Assembly: GCA_026419785.1 (NCBI GenBank)
Contig: JAODTK010001466.1
Location: 116,636-180,635 of the forward strand
Length of the DNA stretch: 64,000 nt
Reading direction: 5' to 3'
From: Sclerodactyla briareus
Lineage: Eukaryota > Echinodermata > Holothuroidea > Dendrochirotida > Sclerodactylidae
Positions within the stretch are counted from its first letter, which is position 1. The number at the start of each line of letters is the position of its first letter. The notes under the pieces are model-generated. The model ran no database searches and was not told the origin of the DNA. It was given only the letters and a program-made list of their open reading frames with translations. This document shows positions 37,501 through 52,285 of the stretch, piece after piece. The position numbers were made by a program, and so were the translations under genes.

Positions 37501-40500
37501 ATGTGCCTAACACAGGAAGTTGCTAGAGAATAATTCATTATTTTTCTGGTATCATTCAAATATACTGGTTTCCCAATGCAACCAATAACTAATGTTATTT
37601 ACATTTTTGTATCATTTTCATGCTAGATATGTATGTTACGGCTTTCATTCTAAATGTTGCAATAACTTAATTTCACTCCAATGCTGCATTTTCATGAGTG
37701 AATAAATACACTTGTTTTGGAGATTTCACATTCTGTTATAAGGAGCTGTTCCTTTTGAGAAATAACATCACTTTTCCCCCCACATCTTTAGCAGTTTAGT
37801 TGCGAAGATAGAGGTACAGCAGCCATGACATCGCCTTCTTCGAAACAACAGTTACTCATAAACACCACCAATCCTTCTATACTCGGAGCATGACAGCTTT
37901 GACATTGACGAGCCTTTTCCATAATCTCCAAGCAGTGCAATGGACTACTAGCAAACCCATTTAGTAGAGGTTTGTATTTCTTGCTTATCAAAATCTTCAT
38001 TGGGCTTGTTTGGGTTCGACCCATATATAACAGCAGAACTCAAATATCTTGCCATAATTCACCCCTAGTGCATCCCATAATATTCTGTGTGTGCACATGT
38101 TCTTTGGCCCTCTCTGGAAGAAAGAAACCTCTCTTGTCCATGCCACACAGCGAATCAAATGGATGATTGACTGGGTATGGGCTCCCATCAGAAAATTGGA
38201 AATTTGTTTCCATGTAATGAGCAGTTCCAGCCTCATTTTGAGCTTGTTGGAGGAAGGGGCGTTAAGCACACAGTGATCCTCCATCGTTTGATGTTTTATA
38301 ATTACACACACCTTCTCTCTCAGCCTATTACCCATTTGTTAATATCAGCAGTCTTTTTTTCTTGTAGTTGATAATTATAATATTTCACTCTTCATGTAAT
38401 ACAATAACCCCAATAATAGGTATAATTACATTGCAGGAGTATTAACCGGTGAATGACCCATGTTTGTAAGCATAATAGCCTGGTCAATGCATTGAATACT
38501 AGTTATGAAACTGTGTCACTCCCCGGTTGATACCTCTGACAGTGTAGTTACAGATTTCTATAATTTGTTGAAATTGCATAATTTTCACAATTCTGATAAT
38601 TCATACTCCTCGCTTGATATCCAGCAGTGGTAATGGTTGAGGGTAGTTAGTTGGCACTATTTTGAATTTTATTGGCACCCCGGTAATAATATAACAGTGG
38701 TATTGCCATTGATGTTAGACGAATAAAAACACTCATTCTAATGGCACTGGCGACATAATTCATCAGAATGCGTTGTTTTAGTAATATAGACTCCATTCCT
38801 AGTTGATGTCCAATATGTCTGAAATGCTTCCACCTTCTCTGCATGCCAGGAAATCATAATCTCTACAGTTACCGAGGTGTTGGTAGATTTGAATCCCTCC
38901 TCTAATCTTCCTGGCTTTTTCCACAACAAAATTGTCAAGATTTTGACCGTTTTGTGGACCCTATCGTCAACTGGAGAATGGCTTACATCCTTCGGTCCCC
39001 TAACATACAATTCACAGCTGTGCCAAATTCTCCTGTGCTGACTGAGGAGTGGAAAAATAATCTCTCCAACAGTCTTAAAATTCCATCCTCAATATCAATT
39101 AATATTAATTATCGGAATCCATCACCATCTGAAGACTAACCAGATTTTTTTTCTTTTTCTGTTTTCTTCCCGAACTTTTGATTTGAACCGACTAACCGCA
39201 GCTGCAGCCAATTAGGCCGACTAACCAACCGCCTCATCCACTGTGCACATGAAGTTACTGATCTTCTCCGACCTCGACCCGACCCGGCCTGACACTTCTC
39301 CGCTAGCCTTTCATGCATTGTTGCTCGGCCATAAACCACCTGTCGCAACACGCACCACAAAAACAACACTCCCGTAGCGTGAGTGCAACCCATCTTTGTT
39401 ATATATGTTTGAAATTATAGTTTCTACTGTTTATAATCAATAATAATCATTTGTGGTATGTGTGGTGGGTTTGAAGCTGGCCTTTCCAGTTATCAGCAGC
39501 TTTTCAGCCCTCGATGGTCAAGCTCTTGATGGAATATTTCTTAGTAGACTTGAAGAGGGATATACACCAGCACATCAAAGGCATGCCTTGTAATCACATC
39601 CTAGGAATGCATGGATGGTAATCTTTAACTTCTAACCTGAAATTGCTTTTGTCATTAAAAGCATCGCTTTAAAACGGACGTTGACGTCCTTCCGACTTGC
39701 TTCCGTAGCTGTGGAGACGGTGTACCCACCGCTTGCGTTGTTTCGTTAACGAATGCCCTCATCCGCCGGCTGAGAAATTACCGGCCACATGCTTTTGGAG
39801 TCTGAAGGACGCTCTCTGGTGGCGTTTTGTGTACTTGGTATGCTGGTGTATATTCATCTACAGGCAGTTCATCATTAACAGCTGTTGATAGTTCTGTATC
39901 AAGTTAGTTTCTCTCACATCGAAATGCCACTTTTGTAATCCCTCACCGGCAATTTCTGAATTCCTGTGTTAGTCATTCATTAACACGCCGCCATAGCCCA
40001 ACATGCTCTTGGTGTGATATACAATGGAAGAGCGATTGACTTTGGTCATAATTCACCCAAAATTTTCATGCACTGCTTATATTAATAGGGATGGAAAAGC
40101 TTGTCCAATCCTTGCCATGCATTTTCTTGAACGTTTATGGTGAAGTTTGTGCTATTGTTCTCTTGAAGGACGCGGTGTTTAATCCCTCGCATCGCAAAAT
40201 TTTCAGCTTCGATTGATGCTGAAATAATTCTCACAGCCTGTGCTTTGTCTTGGGGAATTGTCTCAACTCCCTTAAAATTAGATTTTAGGCAGATACATAC
40301 ATAATTCCAAAAAGTTTGTGCAACAGTTTGCACAGGAAAGGTCGTGCAACAGTTTGATTACTTCAAGAAAATGTGCAAATGAAATCTCACGATGACTTCA
40401 CCAGAGAAACATATTGTTATCTTGTGATGAGTGATTTGGGAATAGGCGAGAAAATGTTGCGATGTGTTTTCCTGACTGACTCTGGGTTTTATTGCGAGTG

Positions 40501-41317
40501 ACTGAATAATGTGGATTAGCCCAAAGCCTGAGGGCCTTTCACATGTAACATTTCCTCTCTGATATGACATTGTGAAGACCAACTTATGTTGAGATAATTA
40601 ACAACGAAGGAAATCTCGCACGTTTGGCGCAGTTATGAAAAACAGGTTGAAATTCTCAAGCAAGCTGCCAAACTCATTTGAGAGTATTGAAAATATCTCT
40701 CAATTCGGTGGTCGATGGTGACCTGTGCTGGAAACGACTTGAAATCTTGACGGATGCAAGAATGAGTGACAATATGTTAATTGATCACTGCACTGAGTAA
40801 AGTGGTATTCAGCTTTGTGATTGTATTGAACATTGTATTCTGCATATTCATAAGGTTCTCGGTCAGTTCTCAGATTCACTTGCGGAAACTATATCTGGGA
40901 ACTGAATTGTCCGCTAGGTACCAGATAGAACGAGCAGATTTTGATGCGGCTGATCCACAAGATAGTACTGCTTTTTGTCTATTTTAACGATAGGTTCTTG
41001 CTGTTGTTTAAACTGTTGTTTATCATTTTTCAGTGGAGCTGCTGCTTGATATATTGCAAAACTGCCATCTGCAGATGTGCTAGAACATATGCTACAAAGT
41101 AAAAACATAACTGGTAATAAAGAGGCTTATATACTTTCGTGAGGATGTAGGCGTTCTGAGGCTGTCTCAGTGTGAGGTTGACGTAGGTTTTTCAGCTCGG
41201 TGCGAATGCTAGGATGGCCTTAGCCAGGTTTGGGGTCGGGTTTATTTTTGGGACAGGTGTAGGGTGGGAGTAATTCGCCTGGACAGGTGTGTATCCAGGA
41301 ACGAAGGAGGAGGAGGA
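31520..41317. other. Non-coding stretch downstream of quaking exon B
   Basis: No further exon of the gene is convincing. Frames of up to 152 codons (for example - strand 32376-32834, hydrophobic and low-complexity) have no domain I know. It contains a G15 run at 36516-36530 and several T-rich stretches. Part of this may be the next quaking intron or the 3' untranslated region. Confidence 0.5.
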
Positions 41318-41424
41318 GGGGGGGGGGGGGGGGTTGATACATGGATTTGGAGTGGCAGGAGAGCAGGTTAGTCAACAGTGGGACAAATACATTGGACCTA
41401 ATGTGGGTGGGGGGGGGGGGGGGG
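41318..41424. repeat. Two G16 runs 75 bp apart
   Basis: G16 at 41318-41333, preceded by (GGA) triplets, and G16 at 41409-41424. Both are followed by TTGA. They are strong G-quadruplex or slippage candidates. Confidence 0.9.
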
Positions 41425-44400
41425 TTGAAGAGGCGGCTCCGAGGTAGGTAACCCCAATCTATGCAACAGGGGGTGAAGATGGGTTTTGAAAGAGATCTAA
41501 GCTTCCTGACAGTAGGGCTTCCATTTCGGCTAGTTAATCACTGCCTTAGAACTATCCTTGTGTATTATATTCTTTTTTGTTTTGCCTTGTTCTTTGAGAG
41601 GCTGCGCTGGAAGCTATCAGCAATAATTGAGTCGTCTTCAGATTTCGATATTAGTATTTTTGGGGAAGCCTTAGGTTGTGGGTTGGTGTGTAATAGTTAG
41701 TTGTCGATAGGGAAGAAAGATAAACATCAATATTGTTGCTTTGACAGTTTTGGTAGGTAGGTAATAACACGGTATATAGTCCATGTACCGGGGAAGGGGA
41801 CATGGATTTGTCGATTTGCAATGGAAATGGGAATAACATATCGTGGTATATGGGGGTTTGGGAGGGGTGTAAGAGAAAATTATTGCGGTAACTATTACAT
41901 TTACCATTTCCTCAGGAAACACTGTCTGGGGATCGATGTACAAATCTGATGCGTTTATATTTTCCCATGTTGGAATTTTGTATGTCAGGGTTCCAGAGCG
42001 AGCCTCTACCCCCTATTTCGTTAATTTCGTATTAATGTTAATAACCCCCCCACTCTTCCGAGGCTGATTTTTTTTTTGTCCCACTGGTTCACCGGTTCAG
42101 GGAGGTAACTTTTTTTTTTCTGTAAACTTTTTTTTCACAGCATTTTTTGATAGGATAGAAAAAAACTTTAAGCTGGAATTTGAAGAGAGTTGATCCAAGT
42201 GACACCTGTGATGTATATATATATGAAGATAGGCATCGTTGCCAGTATAGGGGCCTATGCAAGTGTTAGGAGGTACGTTTTCGGTGTGGTCTGTCTTTTA
42301 AAATTCGCCGTGGGTGGGGAGAATATTGTGTGTCTATTTGGAAGAGAAAAATATTTCCAGAGGTTATCACCTGATTTCTTCAAATCTTTTTGACAAAATT
42401 GCCAGATTGGTCCTATTTTCTCATTTTGATGTAGATTACAAATTTCTACTATGGAGGATAGAAGGTGACTGCTCCTTGTGGGTCACAATTGTAGAATAGA
42501 CTCTGGTAGATTCATAAGAGTAATAACACACTCGTGGAACCTGTGGCGCGGAGATCCTTCCTGGACTAGTGTATAATTGCGAAGAATGCTACTTCTCGTC
42601 GTTGTGATCTGGAGATGAAAGGTGATGTTTGTTTGATCTATGTTGTACTTAACGGGTTGATGAGAAATATTGAAGTTGAGGTGTGTGGTGGCCACACACA
42701 CCACGCACAAGAGAAGAATTTGCCCTCGTGTTCTGTATGATGTCTTCAGGCCAGAAAGAAGAAAGTCTGTGAATTTTTGTGAAATTGTTCATGGGATCAT
42801 ATTTTTCCCTTTCATGGCAATGCGTATTAAAAAGAAAGACAATTAGGAGCACTTTTTTAAGAGAGTCCAAACTGTTTTGTTTAACTCCGAATGGGCATGA
42901 ATATTTCCTGCAAAAGGCCCTTGAAATTTAGGAGAAAGTCTGATACTTTGGTGTAGTGCTGGTTAAGAAATAAAAAAACAACGACGAAGAAAGAGCATTT
43001 TATTATCTGAAAGGGTTTTTTTTTATTTAAAATTACTATCACAACCAGAACCACCAAGTGCTTATTTATTTTTCTACAGGGTCATCAAGTTACATATTTT
43101 TATATGTGTCTTGTTTTTTGTTTCGTTTTGGGTGTTGGTTTTGTGTTGTTTGTGCGAGGTCATCAATGTCCTCAACAGAACGCGTATATTAAGAGTTAGA
43201 GTTCTTTAAGATAACAGTTTAATCTTTGACAGAATAAAATTTTTGATACAAACGCCACCCGTTATTCGCCCCCATTGAGTGGCATGCACGTTCTTTTTTA
43301 GTGAATTTTAAATAATGGAAAACCTCAAATGTTGACTGGCAACAGATCGTTATGGGGTCCTAACTATCTGTTTTGTTCAAGTGCTGAATCAATATTGAAA
43401 TCTTTGAGGGTGTAGCTCACCAAATTGTTAGGACCCCTCCGTCTCGATACATTTGAGTATTTCAATGCCATTATGAGTACCCTTTATAGTGCAGTGTTAT
43501 AGGGAATAGGGCATGGTGCAGGAATTTACTATAACGTGCGTGTTTAGGCTTGAGGACCCTTCCTTACCTTGATGCATGCGTTTACCTCCACGGGGGGGGT
43601 CGGAAGGGGGGAAGGACCAGTGGGCATGTTTCACCCCTATTAACAGTTACGTGCCTCACATATACTCCACCCATTTATAGCACTGATTTTTTAAGCACAT
43701 TCATCCCATTGATTAACTGCTATTTATGATCATTTTAAATTTCAAGGTGTTTTCTTTTTCCTTATTTTTGGGGTCTTGATGAACATACTTGCAAGAGTGG
43801 TATCTTTCACTTATTAACAGTGGCAAATTCCCTGTTGTAACCATTAACAGAATTTTCTATATAAACATGGCTATCAAAGTTTCATGTTTCTATAATGGCA
43901 CCTTAATTTTTTTTCACGATCAGTAATCTCATTCATAATTTCACCCTTTGAAAAAAAAGAGTGAGTCACAAACCCCGCAACACCTTATCCTCCAATAAAG
44001 AAATGAAGTTGTTTCTCTAGGTTATCAGTTTCCAACAGTACAGGTATTGAAGGAACCTGAGAGAACGATTGTCTGATCTGCCTGCGTCTGTTTTACGGCA
44101 TCCTCGTTGAAGTTAGTTAGCTTGTATCAGGCTTTGGGACAAAGGTTGCATCTGTTCAAAAGATCCCTGCATGGGACATCCAAACACATTAAAAGAATCG
44201 TTGATTGGTCAGGCAAACGCGGAAATGTTCACACAATAAGAGAGACAATTTGATTGGTCATTCCTTGTGGGTTTGAACGAAAATTGGGGTGGGCCTTCTT
44301 TAGCCCACCAATGGTGATCGATGTATTTGCGATCCTCTACCGATCCTTCCCCTAATTCTGTAAAGAGGAAGATGGCATTACCTCTGATGAAATGGCTAGC

Positions 44401-47400
44401 GAGGTATAATTAGGCCTGAGGGTTGCAAATGTTGACAATGGTACAACAGCCCGCCCAGGTTCTTTCGACTTTGTATTATTTTGCCATGACTAATTTCACT
44501 CTGATTATTTTGTATATGCCTAACCCCTCAGTGTCAACTTGAGACATGCTCCATGAGACTAACCATTTAACATTAGGCCATAATGTGTGACGGGGAGGGT
44601 AGAGTGGCATGTTGCCGCCTTTTAGGCGTATGCAAATGTGGGCTTGCAGGCACTACCATGTTGGATTCCAAAGTGGGTTTACCACAAATCGGGAACAATC
44701 TTGCCACTTGATTTGTTAATGGCATAATGCATAGTGGTGATGTACAAAACAACTAAAGTAGTAACTTTGTGGAACTTTTTTTTCTGTGTGTAACGATCAG
44801 CTGGAATATTGTTAAACCTGCTCTGTAATGCAGGGGTTTGAAACTTGCTTATACTACATTACTTACTATATGTGCCTACTAGACACATGGGCCAGCGGAA
44901 ACTAGTCTAAGAGAAAAACATGTGAGGCTACTGAAAAAACATAAAGGTAGGTTATGGGTAATAATTTCCCCCCCAAACTTGTCCATCCTATTTGCTTATA
45001 AAAATAGTAAGGTACTCAATAGGCCCTTGCATTAACTTCTACCCGAAAACTATAGGTCCTACTTTCACCTTCCATGCTATTCAATAGGCCATTACTGTTC
45101 ATCTTTGACCTTGAACTATAGGGCTACTTTTACCGAAACATGAAGCGCCAATATATCTAATACAAAACTTACAGGCCCCTAAGGTTGGAGGGGACACTGC
45201 TCTGTCTCAAATACTTTACTGATAAAAAACAAGAGTCGTGAAGTCCTATGGCTAGCTTTGTAGGGCACAACTCTGCGTTTCAATTATGGCGTAATTGTCT
45301 CACTGAGTGCAACATGTGCCTCCATTGGAAGTGTGTGGCCAACATTAAATAGGTTATAGGCATGTGAAACAGTTCTGAATAAAAGCTAGGACCACATACC
45401 TAGATATCTTAAAAGATCGGGGAGGGGCGGGGCTTGGCTTAACCATCAGGTGCGACATATTAGTTAATCCCCAGTTTGCATGCACACACGATTCAAGCCA
45501 TGTTAGTCAGCATCCAGTGATAGTGGGCTAGGTATTCAATTCTCAATGTCATTTCAGTATTCAAGGTTAGCTTAGAAAATAGTTGGAATATATTGGTCAT
45601 ACGTAGTCAGATACTTGAGAGGGGACATTCTCACGCTGCTTCTAAATTTTCTGAACCCATATAGGTCAAATAGACATGCTGCTAATGGCAATCCCTGCGT
45701 GATTTCAATCCTCTCCCTGGGAAAAAGAAATCCCACGGTGAATTTCCCCTTCCAGATTCAATTCCTTACACTTGACACTGCTGTAATCTCAGCCGCCAGG
45801 GAGATAGAAACAAGAAAACAGTGCATTCAGTTTAGTCAGCCAGTAATAATCGATTTAAGTATCATCTGATAAATGCCCTTTAAAGAGTCCCCCCACTAAA
45901 CCCATCCCAGGGGGTAGGTAGTTTGATAGTTGGGGAAGGTTGTGGACTGGACTGAGGTGGGAGGATGTCAATTGTTGGGGTTCTTTTGGCAGCAGAAAAA
46001 AATGGCAGCTGGTCACTCTGTGCCCCCATCTCTCTGTGGGAGGTATTCCATATGGTTACCTCTAAAAAAGATGACCATTAGTCAAATGTTTATCACTGAC
46101 TGGGTTGATATTATGTTATGGATAGAAGTACCTGTTGCACTGTTCAGATAAGGCATGTGCTCAAAGATTACAGGGCGACCAATCGTCAAGATTTGCCACC
46201 CACTGCAATGCTGCCATAGTCTCAGGGAATATGGGTCTGATTTATATTGCATTAATACCATGACTGGCTTCTCATGTGTTCCAGGGGTCCATTCCCGCCT
46301 CTCCCATAAAAATGAACAAAACATAAATATAACAACATATAACAAACATAAGTATGTGAAAATTATTGTTTGATTGAGAAATGGAGTAATATTGACGTAA
46401 ATAAAACATCTCCTAGGAAAGTCTCATGTATTCAGAGAGCATTCCACTTAGATGGTTACACAGCCCAAGAAGAAGCCCCCGCCTCCCCAGAGAAAAGTTT
46501 TGCCCCCGATTTGTGCCATCAGGGTCCTCAGTATGGGAGAAACTTTTCCTCTTCTTGCGCGGATATTCATTAAAACCACAGTGGAGTTAGACTTTACAAA
46601 CCTGCCTGCAACTCGGTAAAATGAGGATGGCCCTCCTTTCGTGATTTGCCATAGTGCAGAAGCATCTCCCCCCCCCCCACCCTTTCAGAGGCCTTCTGTT
46701 GTGAGTGTAGGCCCATTTCAACCATTAACAATTCGAACATGGGATTGCACGTGAAGAATTTTGGATCTACAGATTTAGTTTCCCACCTCTTCGTTATGGC
46801 GCCATGACCCAATTTTTCTCTGCAAAAGGTTGTACATTGCTTTGTTGTGGATCTCAAATGGCAAAACTGTGTCTGTGTGGATAGATTTACTGTTAGAAGT
46901 GATGCGTTCAAGTTTATGAACTTATGCCAACTAATCCTTTATTATAGTGTATGCTAAATGTTCTATTGTGTGTGTATGTGGAGTAATACATAGGCTGTGC
47001 AGGTTAGGTGGACTTAACCTGAAGGGGCAGTGGTCTTCTTGCAACCCGGCAATTAATGGATGGTTTGCTGTTCATGCATTCACTTTGAAGATTGTCTCAC
47101 GGTTTAACGGGACGACACACCATTGTGACATCATTGTAAATGTTGCTTCAACTTTTGTACAGACTACAACGCCGCTTTAACAATTTATGATTGCAAATAT
47201 ATATGCCGAGATTGATATGGGGGGAGAGGGCTGGTTGGGGGGGGGGGGGAGGGACAGAGGACGTGGGAGGGGGAATGAGGGTTATATGGGGTTGGGATTG
47301 GGATGTTAATAATGGGGCTGGTGGATGACTGTAGGCAGGAAAATCAGGTGTAGGTGTTGATATTTTTTATTACAAATTAGTTGCATTATTATTCTAAGCA

Positions 47401-50400
47401 AATCAATTAAAAATATTTACGAGATGACACATTACCTTTTTAAAAAGTTGAAATAAATATTCTAAAGTGTTTTGATGTGATAAATTAGGAATTTAGAGTA
47501 GCTCGTCTTCATTTCCATAGTTGTTTTTCTTTCCTTTCTCATATATTTGGATTTTGCCGCTTGTTTTTTTTTAATATAATTTAGATGATCGAAAGTGGTC
47601 GTTTTCAGAATTCCATTATGCATTTATTTTTGTATTGTTTAGATAAAGCAGCATGGTATAGAGCGCAGTTTGAATTTTTGTCTCATGGTTGAGCGCATTT
47701 TCATAGGGCATTACTTTGCTGCATATGCATAGAAAACTTGAATAGGAAGAGTCAATGTCATGGCCAAAACAAAATAATTGAAATGTCCAAGTGTAACAAA
47801 TGTCATAATCGAGATGAGAAAATGAATAACTCCACTGGCGGTTAATTCGATAAGACAGAGCAATTGCCTGGATTACATCCTACAATAGCAGTGTACCGAC
47901 CTGAATTCACCTGTAATGGTGGGGGGGGGGGTTGGTTTCTATTCAAACATTTGCTAAATTAGGTCAGTGGGAGATGCCCCTATCACTATGTGTGTGTTTA
48001 GTATATCGCCCTGAACTTATTTCTTGATATGTGGGATGTATTTTTTTTACCTTTAATAGTCTCCAAGTATACAACCCTTGCGAAGCCAACATGTGCCTAG
48101 CAGTAGCGGTGATATCTTTGTGAAGTGCCTTATTGAACCCGATGGCATCGGACTCGTTACCATCATATCCTATCATTATACTAACGTTGTGTTTGCGGTA
48201 TTGGTTTCAGCTGCACGTGTGTTAGCATTAATCCTAGGTCGACGTGCATCATTCAAGGAATGCAGAGTGATGCGTTGTGAACGAACGCCTAGTGTTGCGG
48301 AGGATGACCTACTCAAAGTGTCCTTATGGCTCTGCCAAAAAGCATATGCGATTAAATAGGTTTATTTTGCATATTATTTCCCACTGATATCAGTATTGGC
48401 ACGATCCTGGACGTTTCGGTGCTGGGGTCGGAAACACTTGTAACATCAGAAAGGATCTATTTTGGGAGTGAGAGGTATGAGGAATCTGTGATACTGTGCT
48501 GTCGATCTTCTCCTTGTGCAAAGTGTGCTGGAGGGGAGGGGGTGGAAGATGGGATGGGATGTCCTTTGTGTGATAAATATAATAATAGATAATTATGTCA
48601 GAGGTTGACCCCATGGGGGCCTAACATATAAACAATGGGCATAATAAAGGACCCAAACCAGGTTATGAAGGCGTGATGAGTCAAGATGCCAACATCCTGA
48701 TTGAGACTTGATTAGATAAATCACACCCAACTCCGGGATTTAGTTGAGAAATTCCATCAGGGCTTGCCCAGTCAATTCTATTCCGGGTGGGTGCCGTTCC
48801 GAGCGTTGACTCATTGCCTTTGCGGGAGGGAGCAGGCCAATTTGACAGTGATTGCATTGTCAGTTGAAAGGAATTTGTGTGCAAGCAATTCCTGTGTGTA
48901 GGTTAAAAAAAGAAATCTTATGCATGGCCTGCCTAACGGTGGTATGGAAAACTTGATTGATCAGTAGTGGAGTTATTTACCTTTGTCTATTTCACCATTG
49001 AACTTGGATGTTTAGTTGCAATGTGAAGTGTTGAGGGCACAGTGGATATGGATAAATGTTGAATTTTGGCTGTTAAATTTTCATAGGGTTCCCCTGCAGC
49101 GAGGTCAATTACACCGAAAATGTCTTAAAGTTCTACGGCAATTGATCTGGCTCCATAGTGCTTGGGGGAGTCTCCTCTCATGTCATGGGTGAGCATTAAA
49201 TTTGAATCTTCTGTAGGTTTTTTTTTTGCCCGGCTGGTTGTCCGTTGACAATAATCAAGAATCCTCCAAAGTCTAATCCGTGATATCGCTGGAGTCGTGC
49301 TGTGCATGGATTGTATGCGGTACAGCGATAGATAATTGTTAGGCATGGTCTCGGATTGTGCATATTTAGCGCGTTTTAAGGGAGTGGTGTGGATGCTACT
49401 TGGGCACTGGTGTGGGTATATGTGGAGCGCTCCAAAATGAGTTGGATAGTGCACAGGAGGACTACCATAACTACCTTGGGTGGTTGTACCATTGGAGGAA
49501 GCATTCAGGCTGTGATAACATCATCCTCTCCTCGTGCACCGAGGGTTACTCTAACCATTCATGCATTTCCCAATCTTCACTATTTTCCTTTGTGAAACAT
49601 TAATCCAAGTTGCGTGTCAACCATGTATGCCATAGCATACTGACGCCCAATCCCAAACATGAAAGGAAGATTAACAATTGGAGGAATATTCATTTCAGAA
49701 GTATTTTAATTTTTTTTTTTCTCACGGTTCTGAATAGCGAAACAAAATTATTTCCGGTTTTATGGCATGCATGGATTGACAGGCAGTTTGGATTTGGCGA
49801 CCTTTTTTTTTTAAGTGAAGTAAAATGTGTGGTTTAATAACACTTCCTGGTCTCACTGGAATGGTCATTATTATATTAGAAATTAATTGCCGCTAGGCCG
49901 CCAGATGTATTTAGCTCTCTCTGTTCACCAAGATTGCAATGACATGCATTTTTATGGCTCCCCTCTACTTACATCGCGTCAGGCTCTAACTATGCATCAA
50001 ATAGAAAAGTTGCAGCCTTGTTTTAACAATACTTTTCACCACATATTAAATTAATAATTTGGAAAGTATTTTTAATAATCTTTTCAAGCATTTCATATAT
50101 TCCAGGTTAACCATGTCTTTATGTTTAATATTCTCAAGTCGTAGTTCTCAGTCTTTAAAGGGAGATGTTGAATTAAACATACTTCGTCTTGGAGAAAAAA
50201 AATCTTACCATCTGCAGTTTACGCTGGCTTGTCTTTTTGCTTCGGTGTTTAATATCGTTAACCTAGTCTAACCTCACACAGAGTTTTCTTTGTTATTTTC
50301 AATATTCCGACCTTGCTCGGCCGCGAGCATTCATCAATAATACATTAACACTACTGCGTACCGGCAGCCGAATTAACACTCACTCTTGCATCTATAACTC

Positions 50401-50550
50401 CGTACATGCATTGTGCCCGTTCCCATGGAATCGCACTACTCTCTCTAACATGCTATTTTCAGCACTTGATTATTTGGAATTAACCAATCAAACCTGAGCT
50501 AACTCATGTGGATAATCAGAGGAGGGCAGATTCCCATTGGCCGGGGGGCA
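41425..50550. other. Non-coding stretch
   Basis: Nothing coding is recognised. It contains a two-unit duplication at 45013-45146, a C11 run at 46668-46678, a very G-rich stretch at 47220-47310 including G13, and a G11 run at 47921-47931. Otherwise it is AT-rich unique sequence. Confidence 0.55.
45013..45146. repeat. Two-unit tandem duplication, period 65 bp
   Basis: TACTCAATAGGCCCTTGCAT at 45013 recurs as TATTCAATAGGCCATTACTG at 45078. Both units then share AACTATAGG, CTACTTT and ACC. The copies are diverged. Confidence 0.75.
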
Positions 50551-52285
50551 AGAATCTCGATATCTCAACTATGGTGAGGACGGCGAGGCTTCACTTCAGG
50601 TTCCGCTGTTAAGCCAATGGAATTCTGTGGGGTTACGAGGGTTTGTCACAGGATATTTGCGATAAGTTAGTTGTCGGTGTGAGAAGTCACATTGAACTCG
50701 AACTTCCGCTATCCGTAACGAGAAGTGCTGGGTCCTTAAGTTCACTGATCATTCTTTCAGATGGGGACATGGAATGGCGGTCCTGGGAGCGGGTCTCGGC
50801 TGGTTCACCACTACCTCGATATCTCTGAGCATCGTCCGAAAAGAGAAGGCGAGTTATCGCCGGTGCTCATCCACGATCAACACAGTTCCTAGAAGAGCCT
50901 CAATTGGCTTCCTAAACCTGTAGAAATCAAATCAATGCATTTGTAGCCTTTCCCGACAGATGATGGTACCTCGTGTCAATTTTTGGGTTCTGATGGACCA
51001 CTGAAAGGTCAGTATTGCCCCAACAGAATGTTGATTTGAAACTTACAGCAACTTCCTGTGAGCTATTAATCTGCATGATCGCATCTGTCAGATGGGGACG
51101 TTGAATGGCTTGAGGGGAGCAGGAATATGAAGGCCTGTCTTGTTACTCTCTCGACCCGTTCCCAGAGAAGGCGGAATTTGTTCAGTGTCCACACACATAC
51201 TGCACAACAGTATAGCACCTAAGTACCTTTTTTGCCACCTCTGGATACTGACGGACCTCTGCAAGGCCAGGTAGTAGTGCCCAAACAAAAGGCCACATAG
51301 GAGCTTACAGTCATCTCACATACTTTTATCTGTCAGATAGGAACGCTGAACGATGGCCCCGGGCAAGGGCAGGACCCCCAAACTTTCATCAAGGCCTCCA
51401 TATGAAATGTTTTCTGCCCACACAAAATTTGCTATTAGCTTCGGACCTCCTCATGGGCCATTCACCAGGGAAGGTGGGGGGGAAGAAATGTCCCACCAAT
51501 ATTTATTAATTTCCTGTTGTTTTTCAACAGTAATTTCCCAGGCAGTCATGCCCCTGCCTTCCTCCAATATTGTGACTCTTGCCCTTCCCCCCCACTTTCA
51601 ACACGTGGCTGTGCCCTCCTCCCTCCTAAAGCAAGAACCTGATACACTTGCCTATCAAACTCTGGACTCACTGAAAACAAAGGCAGGAGTCTGTCTATCC
51701 ATGCTCGTACTGCACAAGAGGGCATACCCTTTCGTCAAGGATTAACAGTAGGATGGGGCCTGAATCAGAAGCAGTGCCCATTCCAATGCAATATAGTACA
51801 TACGGGGGGCGGAAGGAAAAAAAGAAGGTAGGAGGGTATCAGTGAACTTTCAACCTAAAATATTCCCGATTCGCGTTCCAGCAGTCGCCGGGCAATTTTC
51901 CGGGGGGCTTTCTGTTCTTGCAGTTGCGGTGGGTGAGGTCTTGGTCTTATGGTTCGGCTGTGATTACAGGGATTTTCTGGGTTGGTTAACTGGGGTTTGT
52001 TACAGTATATTTGCAATAAGTCTCGGCGGTGAGCAGTCATGAGAAAGTGGTCGGGTCCTGGAGTTCACTGATAGTCCTTTCGGATGAGGACGTAAAATGG
52101 TGGAGCCCGGGAGGGGGAGCAGTTGGATTGGTGACACCCTACCTCGATATCATCTGAGCACTAGTCAAAAATGGGAAGGCGAGTCATCACTGGTGCTCAT
52201 TCGCGATCAATACGGCTATGGTTCCTAATGAGACTTAATTGGATTCCTGAAAAAGTAGAAATCAATCAAATTCAACCATGGGTTA
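50551..52285. repeat. Diverged tandem/segmental repeat family
   Basis: TCAGATGGGGACATGGAATG at 50757 recurs in variant form at 51088, 51333 and 52079. The segment 50640-50945 is repeated at 51986-52280 with blocks in the same order: ACAGGATATTTGCGATAAGT, GGTCCTTAAGTTCACTGATC, ACCTCGATATCTCTGAGCAT and GGCTTCCTAAACCTGTAGAA. A shorter unit (GGACCACTGAAAGGTCAGTA against GGACCTCTGCAAGGCCAGGT) is repeated about 250 bases apart between them. Confidence 0.8.

Noticed and set aside
38005-38025. GGGTTCGACCC resembling a tRNA B-box.
   Set aside because: No A-box or cloverleaf can be drawn upstream.
38738-39139. Open frames on both strands; the - strand frame has an EKVEAFQTY segment reminiscent of LINE reverse-transcriptase C-termini, and the + strand frame is open for about 78 codons.
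   Set aside because: The similarity covers only a few residues, with no catalytic motif and no continuation in any frame. I could not support a retroelement call.
40082-40333. 83-codon - strand frame with fairly balanced composition.
   Set aside because: No family recognised and no good acceptor or donor at its borders.
41461-41493. Ala-Thr-Gly codons close to a stop, considered as the last quaking exon (AATGN type).
   Set aside because: No acceptor directly in front and the residues after Gly do not match. The same was true of similar short hits near 36605, 38629 and 39945.
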